The notes: a model not told the origin generated them from the letters alone. Shown: positions 44,754 to 54,911, numbered from the stretch's first letter. The stretch: 64,000 nucleotides of DNA from Verrucomicrobiia bacterium (GCA_019634625.1 JAHCBA010000019.1:60009-124008), one strand, 5' to 3'. Numbers and translations are program-made.

Positions 44754-44903
44754 GTCAATTTCAAATTGCCTGACAGTATATTGTTAACTTCATTCAGTAA
44801 GCCTGACCAAATATATATTGTTGACTCTACCACCACCAACTCCACCAACTCAATAAGCCTGACATTATGTTATTGACTTTGCCTTGTTTGTAATGAGTCA
44901 GGC
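44754..44903. repeat. AT-rich island with repeated GCCTGAC...TTGTTGAC units
   Basis: Units at 44768-44787 (gcctgacagtatattgttaa), 44801-44825 (gcctgac...ttgttgac), 44857-44877 (gcctgac...ttattgac) and an inverted gtcaggc at 44897-44903. The first is preceded by gtcaatttcaaat, as in the 28-kb island. The region lies between two divergent genes and may hold their promoters. Confidence 0.6.
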
Positions 44904-45043
44904 GTAATAATGTTGTCACCGCACTCCGACGCTCCACTCGACTCGATCGAGTGTTCCGCAAACGCCTAAACAATCCTGGATCTACTCGGTTCGTTCAGGT
45001 TCAGCGCTTGCCGCTCCCCTCCCCCTCCCGCCAACGTCCCGGC

Positions 45044-48000
45044 ATGCCCCGTTGGTTCGGTCCATGTGGCCTTGGCGTTGCCATCGCTGGGGGAGCCCTG
45101 CTGTCTGCTCCTGCGGCCAACCGCACCGCCCCTCCCGCTGCCAGCTTCACCTGGGCACCCCTCCCGAATCCTCCCCCAGCCCAAACCGGCTTCACCCTCC
45201 TCTGCGCCAGGTCCATCGGCATCGATGGTACCAACCAACTCTCCCCAGCCCGTTACGGCGCCCGACGGAATCTCATGAACGGTGCGGGGGTCGCCCTGGC
45301 CGACTTCGACGGCGATGGCTGGTGCGACATCTTCGTGTGCCACAAACAAGGCGGCAGCGCCCTGTACCGCAACCTCGGCGGCTGGCGCTTCACCAATATC
45401 ACCGCCCAGGCTGGCGTCGCCCTCCCCCACCTCGTCGCCACCGGCGCCGTGGCGGCCGATGTCAATGGCGACGGATGGCCCGATCTCTACGTCACCTCCT
45501 TCCTCGGACCCGATGCCCTGCTGATCAACCTCGGCAACGGCCGGTTTACCAATGTCACCGCCGCCGCCGGTCTCATCACCTCCGGCGGCAATACTTCGGC
45601 GGCCTTCGCCGACCTCGATGGCGACGGCGACCTCGATCTCTACCTCGGTCGCTTCGGCATCGAAGCCATCCGCGGCGACGGCGCCCGGCTCGTCTTCCGC
45701 ACGGTCGGTGGACGCCCCCAGGTCACAGGCCCTAATGCCCACCGGCTCCGGATCGAAAAAGGGCAGCTCATCGAACTCGGCGAAGCAGACATCGTCTTCC
45801 TGAACGATGGCCAGGGACGGTTCACCCCCGCCCCGTGGAACGTCCACTTTCTCGACGAGGACGGTCGCCCGATGGCCTCGGCACCCCAGGACTTCACCCT
45901 CGCGGTTCAGATTCGCGACTTCAATGGCGACGGTAATCCCGACATCTACACCTGCGGTGACTTTCAAACCCCCGACCGTCTCTGGCTCGGCGATGGCCGC
46001 GGCACCTTCCGCGCCATACCCCGTCTGGCGCTCCGCAACATGAGTTACGCCTCGATGGGCATCGACGCCGCCGACCTCGACCGCGACGGCCACCTCGACT
46101 TCGTCGTCGTCGAGATGCTCAGCCGCGACCACACCCGGCACGCCGCCCAGGCCAGCCCCATGGAACCCGTCGTCCGGCCCCCCGGCGATTTTCTGGCCCG
46201 ACCCGAGTTTCCCAGGAACACCCTCCAGTGGAATCGTGGCGACGGCACCTACGCCGAAATCGCCTGGTTCTCCGGTGTGGCCATGTCGGACTGGTCCTGG
46301 ACGCCGATCTTCCTCGATGTGGATCTCGACGGCTTCGAGGATCTCCTGGTCTCCAACGGGCATCCCCACGATCTCAACGATCTCGATATCAACGCCCGGC
46401 GTGCCAACGAACCGGCCCGGCGCGCCCAGGAGACCGCCCGCAACATCCTCCTCGACTACCCACCCCTCACCCCTCCCAACGCCGCCTGGCGCAACCTCGG
46501 AAATCTCCGCTTCGCCAACCATTCCCAAGCCTGGCGCTTCGACTCCCTCCGCATCACCCATGGCATGGCCCTCGCCGATCTCGACAACGACGGCGACCTC
46601 GACCTCGTCGCCAATACCTGGAACGACAGTCCCCTCATCTACCGCAACGACGCCACCGCACCCAGGGTCGCCGTCCGTCTCCGCGGTATTCCCCCCAACA
46701 CCCAGGGCTTCGGCGCCCGAGTGCGACTCCAGGGCGGTCCCGTCCCCGTCCAGGAACAGGAAGTCCGGTCCGGCGCCCGTTACCTGTCGTCCGACCAGCC
46801 CCAGATCGCCTTCGCCACCGGCACCGCCTCCCATCTCGAAATCGAGGTGCTCTGGCGCTCCGGCCGCCACTCCCGCGTCGCCGGAGTCCGGCCTCAACGC
46901 CTCTACGAAATCCATGAAGCCGGGGCCCAACCCCAACCCCAACCCCAACCCGCCCCCGCCCCGCCGTCCCTCTCCCAACCGCTCTTCCACTCCCTCCCCC
47001 TGCCCTCCGCATTCACCCACCACGAATCCGAGTTCGACGACTTCGTCACCCAGCCCCTCCTTCCCCACCGGCTCAGCCGTCTCGGTCCGCCCCTCGCTTG
47101 GATCGCCCGTCCTCAAGGCGGGCTCCTGGTTCTTGGCGGCGCGCGGGGCGGCACACTCGCCGCCCTCCGATTCGATGGAGGCCGTCCCGTACCGGAACCC
47201 ATCCCCGCACCCGACCCCCTCCCCGACGACATCACCAGCCTGCTCGCCCTTGAACTCATCCCGGGCCGCGTTTCCCTCTTCGCCGGCCTCGCCCGGCTCG
47301 AAACCTCCGACCCCGACCTCCCGTCCGTCCTCCGCTTCGACCACCACGGCTCCCGCTGGGAACCCGGCCCCTCCCTCCCCGCCCATCCCGCCACCACCGG
47401 CCCCATGGCCACGGCCGATCTCGATGGGGATGGCCAACCCGACCTCGTCGTCACCGGCCGCTTCCTCCCCCACCACTACCCACGCCCCACCGACACCCGC
47501 GTCTTCCTCAACCGCGACGGCCAGCTCGTCTTCGACCCCGTACGGTCCGCCCCCCTCCGCGAGGTCGGGCTGGTGACGGGCATCGCCCTGGCGGATTTCG
47601 ATGGCGATGGCCTCGTCGATCTCGCCCTGGCCTGCGAATGGGGCCCCATCCGCATCTTCCTCCAGCGCGGCCCGACCTTCGTCGAAGCCACCCGCGAACG
47701 CGGCCTCGCACCTTTCCACGGACTCTGGCAGTCCCTCGCCGCCGCCGACCTCGATGGCGACGGCCGCATCGACCTGGTCGCCGGCAACTGGGGCCTCAAC
47801 TCCGCCCACCAACGCTCCCCCGACGGACCCTGGGAACTCGTCTTCGGCGATTTCACCGGCTCCGGCGCCACCGCCATCATCGAGGCCCGCTTCGATGCCA
47901 CCCTCCAGGCCATGGTTCCGATCCGGCCCCGCAACCGCCTCGCCCGCGATCTCCCATGGCTCCCCGCCCTCTTCCCCTCCCATCGCGAATTCGCCCGCGC

Positions 48001-48448
48001 TTCGGTCCCCGATCTGCTCGTCCCCGCCAAGGCCCCCGTCCACCGCCTGCGCGCCACCACCCTCGCCTCGGCGGTCTTCCTCAACCTCCCTGCCGGCTTC
48101 CTGCACCGGCCCCTGCCCGATCCCGCCCAATGGAGCCCCATGATGTCGGTCGTGGCCGCCGACCTCGATGGCGACGGCCTCCCCGATCTCGCCTGCGCCC
48201 AGAATTGGTTCGCCACCCGCGACGAAGACGACCGCCTCGATGCCGGTCGCGCGCTGCTGCTCCGCAATCGCGGCGACGGCACCTTCACCCCCCTTTCCGC
48301 CGCCGAATCCGGACTGGTCGTCTGGGGCGATCAACGCGCCATCCTCACCGCCGACCTCGATGCCGACGGCCACCCCGATCTCGTCGTCTCCCAAAACGCC
48401 GGCCCCCCGGTCGCCTTCCGACGCACTCCCGTTCCGTCAGGCCCCTGA
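45044..48448 (+). CDS. Secreted FG-GAP/VCBS protein with ASPIC/UnbV domain, 1134 aa
   Basis: The signal segment is FGPCGLGVAIAGGALLSAPA. Many calcium-binding propeller motifs follow: ADFDGDGWCDIFV, ADVNGDGWPDLYV, ADLDGDGDLDLYLG, RDFNGDGNPDIYT, ADLDRDGHLDFVV, ADLDNDGDLDLVA, and a second set (ADLDGDGQPDLVV, ADFDGDGLVDLAL, ADLDGDGRIDLVA, ADLDGDGLPDLAC, ADLDADGHPDLVV). Between the sets, around residues 540-640, is an ASPIC/UnbV-type domain (VRLRGIPPNTQGFGARVRLQ ... RYLSSDQPQIAFATG). It is thus two propellers joined by that domain, probably extracellular; the role is unknown. ATG 45044 gives the signal; GTG 44951 is possible. Confidence 0.92.
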   Translation: MPRWFGPCGLGVAIAGGALLSAPAANRTAPPAASFTWAPLPNPPPAQTGFTLLCARSIGIDGTNQLSPARYGARRNLMNGAGVALADFDGDGWCDIFVCHKQGGSALYRNLGGWRFTNITAQAGVALPHLVATGAVAADVNGDGWPDLYVTSFLGPDALLINLGNGRFTNVTAAAGLITSGGNTSAAFADLDGDGDLDLYLGRFGIEAIRGDGARLVFRTVGGRPQVTGPNAHRLRIEKGQLIELGEADIVFLNDGQGRFTPAPWNVHFLDEDGRPMASAPQDFTLAVQIRDFNGDGNPDIYTCGDFQTPDRLWLGDGRGTFRAIPRLALRNMSYASMGIDAADLDRDGHLDFVVVEMLSRDHTRHAAQASPMEPVVRPPGDFLARPEFPRNTLQWNRGDGTYAEIAWFSGVAMSDWSWTPIFLDVDLDGFEDLLVSNGHPHDLNDLDINARRANEPARRAQETARNILLDYPPLTPPNAAWRNLGNLRFANHSQAWRFDSLRITHGMALADLDNDGDLDLVANTWNDSPLIYRNDATAPRVAVRLRGIPPNTQGFGARVRLQGGPVPVQEQEVRSGARYLSSDQPQIAFATGTASHLEIEVLWRSGRHSRVAGVRPQRLYEIHEAGAQPQPQPQPAPAPPSLSQPLFHSLPLPSAFTHHESEFDDFVTQPLLPHRLSRLGPPLAWIARPQGGLLVLGGARGGTLAALRFDGGRPVPEPIPAPDPLPDDITSLLALELIPGRVSLFAGLARLETSDPDLPSVLRFDHHGSRWEPGPSLPAHPATTGPMATADLDGDGQPDLVVTGRFLPHHYPRPTDTRVFLNRDGQLVFDPVRSAPLREVGLVTGIALADFDGDGLVDLALACEWGPIRIFLQRGPTFVEATRERGLAPFHGLWQSLAAADLDGDGRIDLVAGNWGLNSAHQRSPDGPWELVFGDFTGSGATAIIEARFDATLQAMVPIRPRNRLARDLPWLPALFPSHREFARASVPDLLVPAKAPVHRLRATTLASAVFLNLPAGFLHRPLPDPAQWSPMMSVVAADLDGDGLPDLACAQNWFATRDEDDRLDAGRALLLRNRGDGTFTPLSAAESGLVVWGDQRAILTADLDADGHPDLVVSQNAGPPVAFRRTPVPSGP

Positions 48449-49519
48449 TGCCGGCGACGAAGGCCGGTCCGCCCATCCCCTCCCCCATCCCGCACGCCGC
48501 GCCGTCGGGGATCGCGGACTCAACCACGTCCCCCGCCGCAACGCCCCCGCGTAATACCCCAGCATGTGCCCCGCAATCCGCGCCCGGACCCGCATCGCCG
48601 GCACAAACCCCAGCAACACACCCGCCATCCCCGTCACCAGGTGACCCGCCAGCGACGCGGTCACCAGCAACGCCTGGGCCATCCCCCGGCGCCACCCCGA
48701 AAAATGCCGCTGCATATACACATGCCGCGAAATCCGCACCTCCCACTTCGTCAACGCCTTGATCCGTTCATTCGACCTCGTCGCCCCCCCGTGGTTGTGC
48801 CGGATCTCCACGCCCGTCGCCAACGCCACCCGGCCCCCCGCCTCCCGCACCCGCCGGCACAGATCCACATCCTCGAAGTACAGCCAGTAGTCCTCGCACC
48901 AGCCGCCCAATCCCTCAAACACCTCCCGTCGCATCCAGACCAGGGATCCCGATACCCAGTCCGGAAAGATCATCCCGTCTCCCCCCTCCCCCCTCCCGCC
49001 CTCAATGCCACCCGCCCCTCGGCCGCACCACAACCGCCGCACCCACCGATGCAACCCGGTGAGATTCGTCAGCGATGGAAACTCCCCGTACGGCCGGGTG
49101 TCGCGGCCACGGTCGTCCCGTTGCCCGCACGAAACCACCCCGTACTCCGGATGTCTCCCGGCCAGCTCCCACAACCGCTCCAGAGCCGCCGCATCCACCT
49201 CGGTGTCCGGGTTCAGAAACAACAGGTGCCGCCCCGCCGCCTTCCCCGCCCCCACATTGCAGCCGTGCGCAAAACCCCAGTTCCCCGGGCTCTCATGGAA
49301 CGCACACCAAGGAAATCGCCGCCGGAAGGCCTCCAGTTGCCCGTCCCCGGACCCGTTGTCCACCACCACCGCCTCCCAGCGGAACGGCAGTTCCCCCAGC
49401 CCGCCCAGCGCCTCCAGGCACCGGCCCAACCGCCGCCAGCCCCGGTAGTTCACCAGCACGATCGACAGCTCCAGACCCATCTCATCCTCCTTCATCGTCC
49501 ACGCCTCCCATTCCCTCAT
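48437..49519 (-). CDS. Glycosyltransferase family 2
   Basis: A 360-residue GT2 enzyme, rhamnosyltransferase-like. The nucleotide-sugar fold begins LSIVLVNYRGWRRLGRCLEA; VVVDNGSGDG and the metal-binding LFLNPDTEVD (D-x-D-like) follow, then DWVSGSLVWMRREVFEGLGG and the acceptor-side FEDVDLCRRVREAGGRV. A hydrophobic C-terminal segment (AQALLVTASLAGHLVTGMAGVLLGF) suggests membrane contact. The ATG overlaps the FkbM gene stop (ATGA). It ends the trpB-to-glycan run and converges with the FG-GAP gene, their ends overlapping by 12 bp. Confidence 0.92.
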   Translation of the reverse strand: MREWEAWTMKEDEMGLELSIVLVNYRGWRRLGRCLEALGGLGELPFRWEAVVVDNGSGDGQLEAFRRRFPWCAFHESPGNWGFAHGCNVGAGKAAGRHLLFLNPDTEVDAAALERLWELAGRHPEYGVVSCGQRDDRGRDTRPYGEFPSLTNLTGLHRWVRRLWCGRGAGGIEGGRGEGGDGMIFPDWVSGSLVWMRREVFEGLGGWCEDYWLYFEDVDLCRRVREAGGRVALATGVEIRHNHGGATRSNERIKALTKWEVRISRHVYMQRHFSGWRRGMAQALLVTASLAGHLVTGMAGVLLGFVPAMRVRARIAGHMLGYYAGALRRGTWLSPRSPTARRAGWGRGWADRPSSPASGA

Positions 49520-50388
49520 CCCCGGCTCGCCCGCAGCACCGCCCGACGCAGGTACGGCGGACGCAACTCGTTCCCGCGCCCGTGATGGTACAGCAGGTAG
49601 CCGGGCGTGAACCGCACCCGGAACCCCATCCCCTCAAGCATCCCGGACAACCGCCCGGCATCGTCCTGCCGATGATACGTGCACACCGCAATCCGCATCC
49701 GCTCCTGCCGCCCGATCAACCCCGCCGCCCCGCGCAGCACCCGCTCCTCGTTCCCCTCGACGTCGATCTTGATGAAGTCCACCCGCTCTCCCTCCCCCAC
49801 CGCGTCGTCCAGCCGGACCGTCCCGCCGGAACGTTCATCCGACACCGCCCGCCCCACGATCCGCACCTTGTCCTTCCAAGGAGCAAACGTCGCCGCCAAC
49901 GGCCCCGCCCAGACCGGCGAAGGCTCGAACAGCACCACCCGTCCCGCCCGTTCCACCACGCTCAACCCGAAATTCCCCTCCGCCGCCCCCACGTCCAGCA
50001 CCGTGTCCCCCGGTTCGACATCAAATTCTGCATCCAGATACCGGTGCGGCGACCTCGGATCCTGCTCGATCTGCAATCCCCGGAAGTACCTTCGGACCCG
50101 CTCCGGCCGCCGCGTCGGCCGATGATACAACCGGCGCCCGTCCCACATCATGTAATGCAACCCCACCGACGCATCCTCGAACACCTCCGGTCCCTCCGCC
50201 GGGTACTCGTCCTGGAATCGGTAGGGAAGAATGTCGATCCCCCGCGTCTCGAGATAGCCCAGCACCTCGCGTTCCTCCTCGGAAACCCGGTCCGGCGGCA
50301 GTCCCCCGTAATACGCCCGCACGTCCCGCGCCAGCCGCCACAAACGCGCCTTCTTCCCCAGCAACCGTTCCCACCATCGCAGTTTCAT
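49516..50388 (-). CDS. FkbM-family methyltransferase (second copy)
   Basis: A 290-residue SAM-dependent methyltransferase. The SAM site is DTVLDVGAAEGNFGLSVVER, then VVLFEPSPVWAGPL, and the FkbM hallmark VDFIKIDVEGNEERVLRGAAGLI. The first 110 residues are a separate N-terminal region found in some glycan-associated members. It lies between two glycosyltransferase genes with 4-bp overlaps on both sides, so O-methylation of a surface sugar is the likeliest job (inference). ATG 50388. Confidence 0.9.
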   Translation of the reverse strand: MKLRWWERLLGKKARLWRLARDVRAYYGGLPPDRVSEEEREVLGYLETRGIDILPYRFQDEYPAEGPEVFEDASVGLHYMMWDGRRLYHRPTRRPERVRRYFRGLQIEQDPRSPHRYLDAEFDVEPGDTVLDVGAAEGNFGLSVVERAGRVVLFEPSPVWAGPLAATFAPWKDKVRIVGRAVSDERSGGTVRLDDAVGEGERVDFIKIDVEGNEERVLRGAAGLIGRQERMRIAVCTYHRQDDAGRLSGMLEGMGFRVRFTPGYLLYHHGRGNELRPPYLRRAVLRASRG

Positions 50389-51596
50389 CGTCGTTCCTTC
50401 CCTCCTTCGCCCGACCGCTCCGCCTCGAACGGAAACACCCGTACCCGCACCCGCGGGCCGGACACCCCTTCCACCCGGGCCACAAAGCTCTCCACCGTCC
50501 CGTGCCGCCGATAGTAGTCCCACCCCGCCGCCCGCATCGGCCCGAACGCTTCCGCCCCCAGCGACAACACCCGCCGCAACGCCCGCTCAAGCCCGTCCGC
50601 CCCGGAATACTCCAGCGCCTCCCGCCCCCCTTCCAACGGCGGCACCAACTGCCCCGCATACTCCAGCAGCGGCACCGTCCCCACGGCCAGCGCCTCCCAG
50701 AGATTATGCGCCAGGGGCATGCTCACCCCCGGCGCCGCCAACAAAACCTCCGATTGTCCCAGCACCGTCAACCACGCCTCCACCGACAGCAGCGGCGCCT
50801 CCGGCGACAACAACACAATCCGCCCCCGCCCCCGTTCCCCCAGCCCCTTCAACGCTTCGTACCCGTTCACTTCCACCAGGTCGTCCGGACCGAACCGCCG
50901 TCGCACCGTCTCCAGCACCTGGCACCGCGACAGCATCCCGTACCGCCTGGGAATCGTGTCCCGGTCGTAACGCCGGTTCACCGTCCCCGCAAAAAACACC
51001 CGGTACGGCCGCACCCCGGACCGGTACCGCGACAAATCCGTTCCCCCGACGTGCTCGTGGACCATCGGATTGAAAAAGTACGGCAGATGGATCTCCCCTT
51101 CCCCCGGCACCCCCTCCTCGTAGTCCAGCAGCACCAGCCGTTCGCATCCCGCCGGAAGAAGCCCCGGGTCCCGGTCCGTCACCCACCAGAACCCCCGCCC
51201 CATCGACGACGGGCCCGCCACCACTTCGAACGGATGCCGCAGAAGCAGCCGCTTGTAGAGCTTCCGTTCGAGCGTCCCCACAAACCGGAACCGGTCCCGC
51301 AAACACACCCGGAATCCCGTCCACCGGAACAACTGGCACACAAAGTACGCGATCCGCCCGACGTCCCGATCGAGAAGGTGCCCCGTGATGTCGATCAACA
51401 CCTCCCGACCTGCCCCCGACCCCGCGCCCGCGGCCACACCCTCCACACCCTCCACACCCTCCACACCCTCCACACCCTCCACACCCTCCCTCCGCCACCG
51501 CTCGCGGCGGACACGACGGTACGTCCGCCAGGTGCGCGGATCGAAGTACGCCTTCCAGCGGTCGATCCATCCGGTCCATGGACCCGGCACGCGCAT
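50385..51596 (-). CDS. Glycosyltransferase-like protein with an in-frame 9-bp repeat tract
   Basis: A 403-residue protein. The C-terminal half has a GT-B/exostosin-like pattern: VFFAGTVNRRYDRDTIPRRYG, then SMPLAHNLWEALAVGTVPLLEYAGQLVPPL and SGADGLERALRRVLSLGAEA, the nucleotide-sugar side. It carries no motif that fixes a GT family. Residues 38-54 are a low-complexity VEG repeat encoded by six perfect 9-bp units (51436-51489). It starts at ATG 51596, 7 bp after the first FkbM gene, and its stop overlaps the next. Its place among FkbM and GT2 genes supports glycan work; the specific sugar is unknown. Confidence 0.78.
   Translation of the reverse strand: MRVPGPWTGWIDRWKAYFDPRTWRTYRRVRRERWRREGVEGVEGVEGVEGVEGVAAGAGSGAGREVLIDITGHLLDRDVGRIAYFVCQLFRWTGFRVCLRDRFRFVGTLERKLYKRLLLRHPFEVVAGPSSMGRGFWWVTDRDPGLLPAGCERLVLLDYEEGVPGEGEIHLPYFFNPMVHEHVGGTDLSRYRSGVRPYRVFFAGTVNRRYDRDTIPRRYGMLSRCQVLETVRRRFGPDDLVEVNGYEALKGLGERGRGRIVLLSPEAPLLSVEAWLTVLGQSEVLLAAPGVSMPLAHNLWEALAVGTVPLLEYAGQLVPPLEGGREALEYSGADGLERALRRVLSLGAEAFGPMRAAGWDYYRRHGTVESFVARVEGVSGPRVRVRVFPFEAERSGEGGKERR
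51436..51489. repeat. Six perfect tandem copies of a 9-mer (acaccctcc)
   Basis: Within the glycosyltransferase-like gene; each unit encodes Val-Glu-Gly on the minus strand, so changes in copy number keep the frame. Confidence 0.95.
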
Positions 51597-51603
51597 CGTC
51601 GCC

Positions 51604-52452
51604 CTACCTGGACCACAGCAGATTCGTCTGCCGGTCCAACGCCGCCCGCTCCGCCGCATCCAGCGGGCTCAGCCGTTCCCGGTCCAATCGATAACAGCGC
51701 CGGAAATGGCGCCCCACCCGTTCCTCCAGCACCTCCGCCGGCCGGGGGTCCGGATCCATCAGGCCCGGCGACCATTCCATCAACAGCCATTCCGTCCGGG
51801 ACAGCGCCTCCTGGGCCCCCGCCATCGCCACCAGCTCGTACCCCTCGACGTCGATCTTCAGGCACCGCACCGGTTCCGACGCCCAACCCTCCTCGGTCAG
51901 CACGCCGTCCAGGCGCCGTACCGGCACGTCAATCCCCACTCCCGGCCGGGCGGTCAGCATCGAGTGCCGCCCCCGGTTGCTCCGCGTGTGCCGCCCCATG
52001 AGCGCCGTCCCGTCCTTCTCCCCCAGCGCGCACGCCCGCGGCATCACATTTCCGGCCCCGTTCCGGTGCAGGTTCCGCAGCAGCAGCGCGTGGTTGTCCG
52101 GCTCCGGTTCGAAGGCCAGCACCCGCCCGCCCGGTCCCGCCATCCTCGAAAACAGGCAGCTGTAGTACCCGAGGTTCGCCCCCACATCGATGAAACGCCC
52201 CCCGCCTTCCCGGAATTCCCGGATCAGGAACGCCGTGATCTCCGGCTCGTACAGCGCGGTCTTGAAAATCTCCCGGCCCACCGCATCCCGCTTGTGGATC
52301 CAGAACTCCAACCCCACCCGCGGCGCCCGCGCCGTCGGAAACGGCACCCAGGGGTTCGCCATCGCCAGCCAGTATCGCAACCCCGCCAGCGCATAGCGCC
52401 AACCCGACCTCGGAACGTACGACGGCGTCTCCCTTGGCAGCGTCGGTGTCAC
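51604..52452 (-). CDS. FkbM-family methyltransferase (first copy)
   Basis: A 282-residue SAM-dependent methyltransferase. SAM-binding [20 protein letters not shown], acidic loop [14 protein letters not shown], and [20 protein letters not shown] are the FkbM blocks. The start is GTG at 52452, overlapping the DAHP synthase stop (GTGA). It differs clearly from the second copy at 49516 (here the N-terminal part is short), so the two are not recent duplicates. A role in methylating a surface glycan is inferred from neighbours. Confidence 0.9.
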   Translation of the reverse strand: MTPTLPRETPSYVPRSGWRYALAGLRYWLAMANPWVPFPTARAPRVGLEFWIHKRDAVGREIFKTALYEPEITAFLIREFREGGGRFIDVGANLGYYSCLFSRMAGPGGRVLAFEPEPDNHALLLRNLHRNGAGNVMPRACALGEKDGTALMGRHTRSNRGRHSMLTARPGVGIDVPVRRLDGVLTEEGWASEPVRCLKIDVEGYELVAMAGAQEALSRTEWLLMEWSPGLMDPDPRPAEVLEERVGRHFRRCYRLDRERLSPLDAAERAALDRQTNLLWSR

Positions 52453-53498
52453 GGCTTCAACGCCTCATGCGCCCGCCTCAACATCCGTTCCGTGGTCTCC
52501 CAACCCACGCACGGGTCGGTGATCGACACCCCGTACCGGAGCTGCGAACGGTCCGTCGCCAGCGGCTGGTTCCCTTCGTACAGATGACTCTCCACCATCA
52601 TCGCCACCACCGCCCGGTTCCCCGCCACCCGCTGCTCCAGCACGCTGTTCCATACCTCCTCCTGCCGCGCGAACACCTTCGACGAATTCGCATGACTGCA
52701 ATCCACCATCAGCCCCTCCCGCAACCCCGCCTTCCGCAACGCCCCCACCGCCGCCGCAATGCTGTCCGGATCGTAGTTCGTCCCCCCCTTCCCCCCCCGC
52801 AGCACCAGGTGCCCGTACGGGTTCCCCGTCGTTCGAATCACACTCGTCAGCCCCCCCGAATCGATCCCCAGAAAACTGTGCGGATGACGCGCCGACAACA
52901 ACGCGTCCAGCGCCACCTGCAGACTCCCGTCGGTGCTGTTCTTGAATCCCACCGGCATCGACAGCCCGCTCGCCATCTGCCGGTGCGTCTGCGACTCCGT
53001 CGTCCGCGCCCCCACCGCCGCCCAGCTCACCAGGTCGTCCAGGTACTGCGGCACGATCGGATCCAGAAACTCCGTCCCCGCCGGCAACCCCAGCGCATTG
53101 ATCCCCAGCAGAATCTCCCGCGCCCGCGTCAACCCCGTCTCCACGTCGTCCGTCCCGTCCAGGTGCGGATCGTACACCAGCCCCTTCCACCCGATCGTCG
53201 TCCTCGGCTTCTCGAAATACACCCGCATCACCAGGCACAACCGGTCCCCCAACTCCCGGCGCAGTTCGTTCAACCGGCCCGCGTACTCCAGCGCCCCCGG
53301 CTCGTCATGGATCGAACACGGCCCGATCGCCACCAGCAGACGCCGGTCCGTCCCGTCCAGAATCCGTTGCACCGCCTCCCGGCCCTCCACCACCGTCCGG
53401 TTCGCCGCCTCCTGGATTGGCAATCGTCCCTTGAGCTGGATTGGCGGCGTCAAGCGCTTCACCTCCGTCACCCGCAGATTCTCGGTCCGTCTGATCAT
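52449..53498 (-). CDS. 3-deoxy-7-phosphoheptulonate (DAHP) synthase, AroG type
   Basis: A 349-residue class I DAHP synthase, first step of the shikimate pathway (phosphoenolpyruvate plus erythrose 4-phosphate). Motifs: [99 protein letters not shown] and [10 protein letters not shown]. The N-terminal extension needed for feedback control is present (residues 1-45), so it is probably amino-acid regulated; which of Phe, Tyr or Trp cannot be read here. ATG 53498 (GTG 53513 is possible). It lies downstream of trpB, and its stop overlaps the FkbM gene. Confidence 0.96.
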   Translation of the reverse strand: MIRRTENLRVTEVKRLTPPIQLKGRLPIQEAANRTVVEGREAVQRILDGTDRRLLVAIGPCSIHDEPGALEYAGRLNELRRELGDRLCLVMRVYFEKPRTTIGWKGLVYDPHLDGTDDVETGLTRAREILLGINALGLPAGTEFLDPIVPQYLDDLVSWAAVGARTTESQTHRQMASGLSMPVGFKNSTDGSLQVALDALLSARHPHSFLGIDSGGLTSVIRTTGNPYGHLVLRGGKGGTNYDPDSIAAAVGALRKAGLREGLMVDCSHANSSKVFARQEEVWNSVLEQRVAGNRAVVAMMVESHLYEGNQPLATDRSQLRYGVSITDPCVGWETTERMLRRAHEALKP

Positions 53499-53629
53499 AC
53501 ATCCCCCCGGCACCGGCTACCCATCGCCCCGGGCCCTCGGGAGCCGTGACCCTAGGCACACCCGCCCAGTCCCGTCGAGACCCCAGGAGAAACCCAAATC
53601 ACCGCCCCACGCCCCCCACATCCACCCGT

Positions 53630-54844
53630 TCAGGACCCAACCCGCCGCTCCGCCACCTGCGCCACGTCCTTGTCCCCGCGCCCCGACAAGTTCACGATCA
53701 TCACCTCGTCCCGCCCCATCTCCGGCGCCCTCCGGATCGCCTCCGCCACTGCGTGCGCCGATTCCAGCGCCGGAATGATCCCCTCCAGCCGCGCCAACCG
53801 CGCAAACGCCTCCAATGCCTGCCCGTCCGTGGCGTAGCGATACTCCACCCGCCCCTGGTCATGCAGCCAGGCGTGCTCCGGCCCCACCGCCGCATAGTCC
53901 AGCCCGGCGCTGACGCTGTGGGTCAACTGGATCTGCCCGTGCTCATCCTGAAGAATGTAGCTGCGCGTCCCCTGCAACACCCCCAGTGACCCGCCGTGAA
54001 ACCGCGCCGCATGCTGTTCCGGCACGATTCCCAAGCCGCCCGCCTCCACCCCGCACATCCGCACCGTCCGGTCGTTCAGGAACGCATAGAACAACCCGAT
54101 CGCGTTCGATCCCCCCCCCACGCACGCCACCAACTGATCCGGCAACCGTCCCTCCTGCTCCAGGATCTGCGCCCGCGCCTCGTCTCCGATCACCCGGTGG
54201 AAGTTCCGCACCATCATCGGATACGGATGCGCCCCATACGCCGTCCCCAGAATGTAATGGGTCGTCCGCACATGCGTCACCCAGTCACGCATCGCCTCGT
54301 TCACCGCCTCCTTCAGCGTCTTCTGACCCGCCTGCACCGGCACCACCTCCGCCCCCAGCAGCTTCATCCGGTACACGTTCAGCGCCTGCCGCTCGCAATC
54401 CACAGCCCCCATGTAGATCACACACTGCAACCCGAACATCGCCGCCACCGTCGCCGTCGCCACCCCGTGCTGTCCCGCCCCGGTCTCCGCGATCACCCGC
54501 GTCTTCCCCATCCGCCGTGCGATCAACGCCTGGCCCACCGCGTTGTTGATCTTGTGCGCCCCGGTGTGCAGCAGATCCTCCCGCTTCAAATAGATCTTCG
54601 CCCCTCCCAGCTCCCGCGTCAGCCGCTCCGCAAAGTACAAGGGCGTCGGGCGCCCCACGAATTGCCGCAGGTAGTACGCCAGTTCCTCCTGAAACGCCGG
54701 ATCCCCCTGGCACCGCCGGTACTCCGCCTCCAACTCCTCCAGCGGATGCACCAGCGTCTCCGGCACGTACCGGCCCCCGTATGGCCCAAAATGCCCCCCG
54801 CAATCCGGCTGGGTCGGCGTGGCAAACTCGACGGCGGCACTCAT
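53630..54844 (-). CDS. trpB: Tryptophan synthase beta chain
   Basis: A 404-residue PLP enzyme that makes L-tryptophan from indole and serine. The PLP lysine is K98 in [34 protein letters not shown] carries the catalytic Glu, and [14 protein letters not shown] binds the PLP phosphate. Full length. No trpA or other trp genes are adjacent; the next gene downstream, 131 bp away, is DAHP synthase, a pairing that links the entry and exit steps of the pathway. ATG 54844. Confidence 0.97.
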   Translation of the reverse strand: MSAAVEFATPTQPDCGGHFGPYGGRYVPETLVHPLEELEAEYRRCQGDPAFQEELAYYLRQFVGRPTPLYFAERLTRELGGAKIYLKREDLLHTGAHKINNAVGQALIARRMGKTRVIAETGAGQHGVATATVAAMFGLQCVIYMGAVDCERQALNVYRMKLLGAEVVPVQAGQKTLKEAVNEAMRDWVTHVRTTHYILGTAYGAHPYPMMVRNFHRVIGDEARAQILEQEGRLPDQLVACVGGGSNAIGLFYAFLNDRTVRMCGVEAGGLGIVPEQHAARFHGGSLGVLQGTRSYILQDEHGQIQLTHSVSAGLDYAAVGPEHAWLHDQGRVEYRYATDGQALEAFARLARLEGIIPALESAHAVAEAIRRAPEMGRDEVMIVNLSGRGDKDVAQVAERRVGS

Positions 54845-54911
54845 GTCCCCCCGACCTTACCGGGTCCCCTTCCCCGGTAAAGCGGCCCGTGCTCCGCCCC
54901 CGGACTTGCGG

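Noticed and set aside
44966..48394. A 1142-codon minus-strand frame opposite the FG-GAP/UnbV gene
   Set aside because: It is the antisense of Asp/Gly/Leu-rich repeats and has no motif of its own; the plus strand has consistent calcium-loop repeats and a signal peptide.
51436..51489. Possible CRISPR-like array
   Set aside because: The 9-bp units are contiguous without spacers and lie inside a coding sequence.
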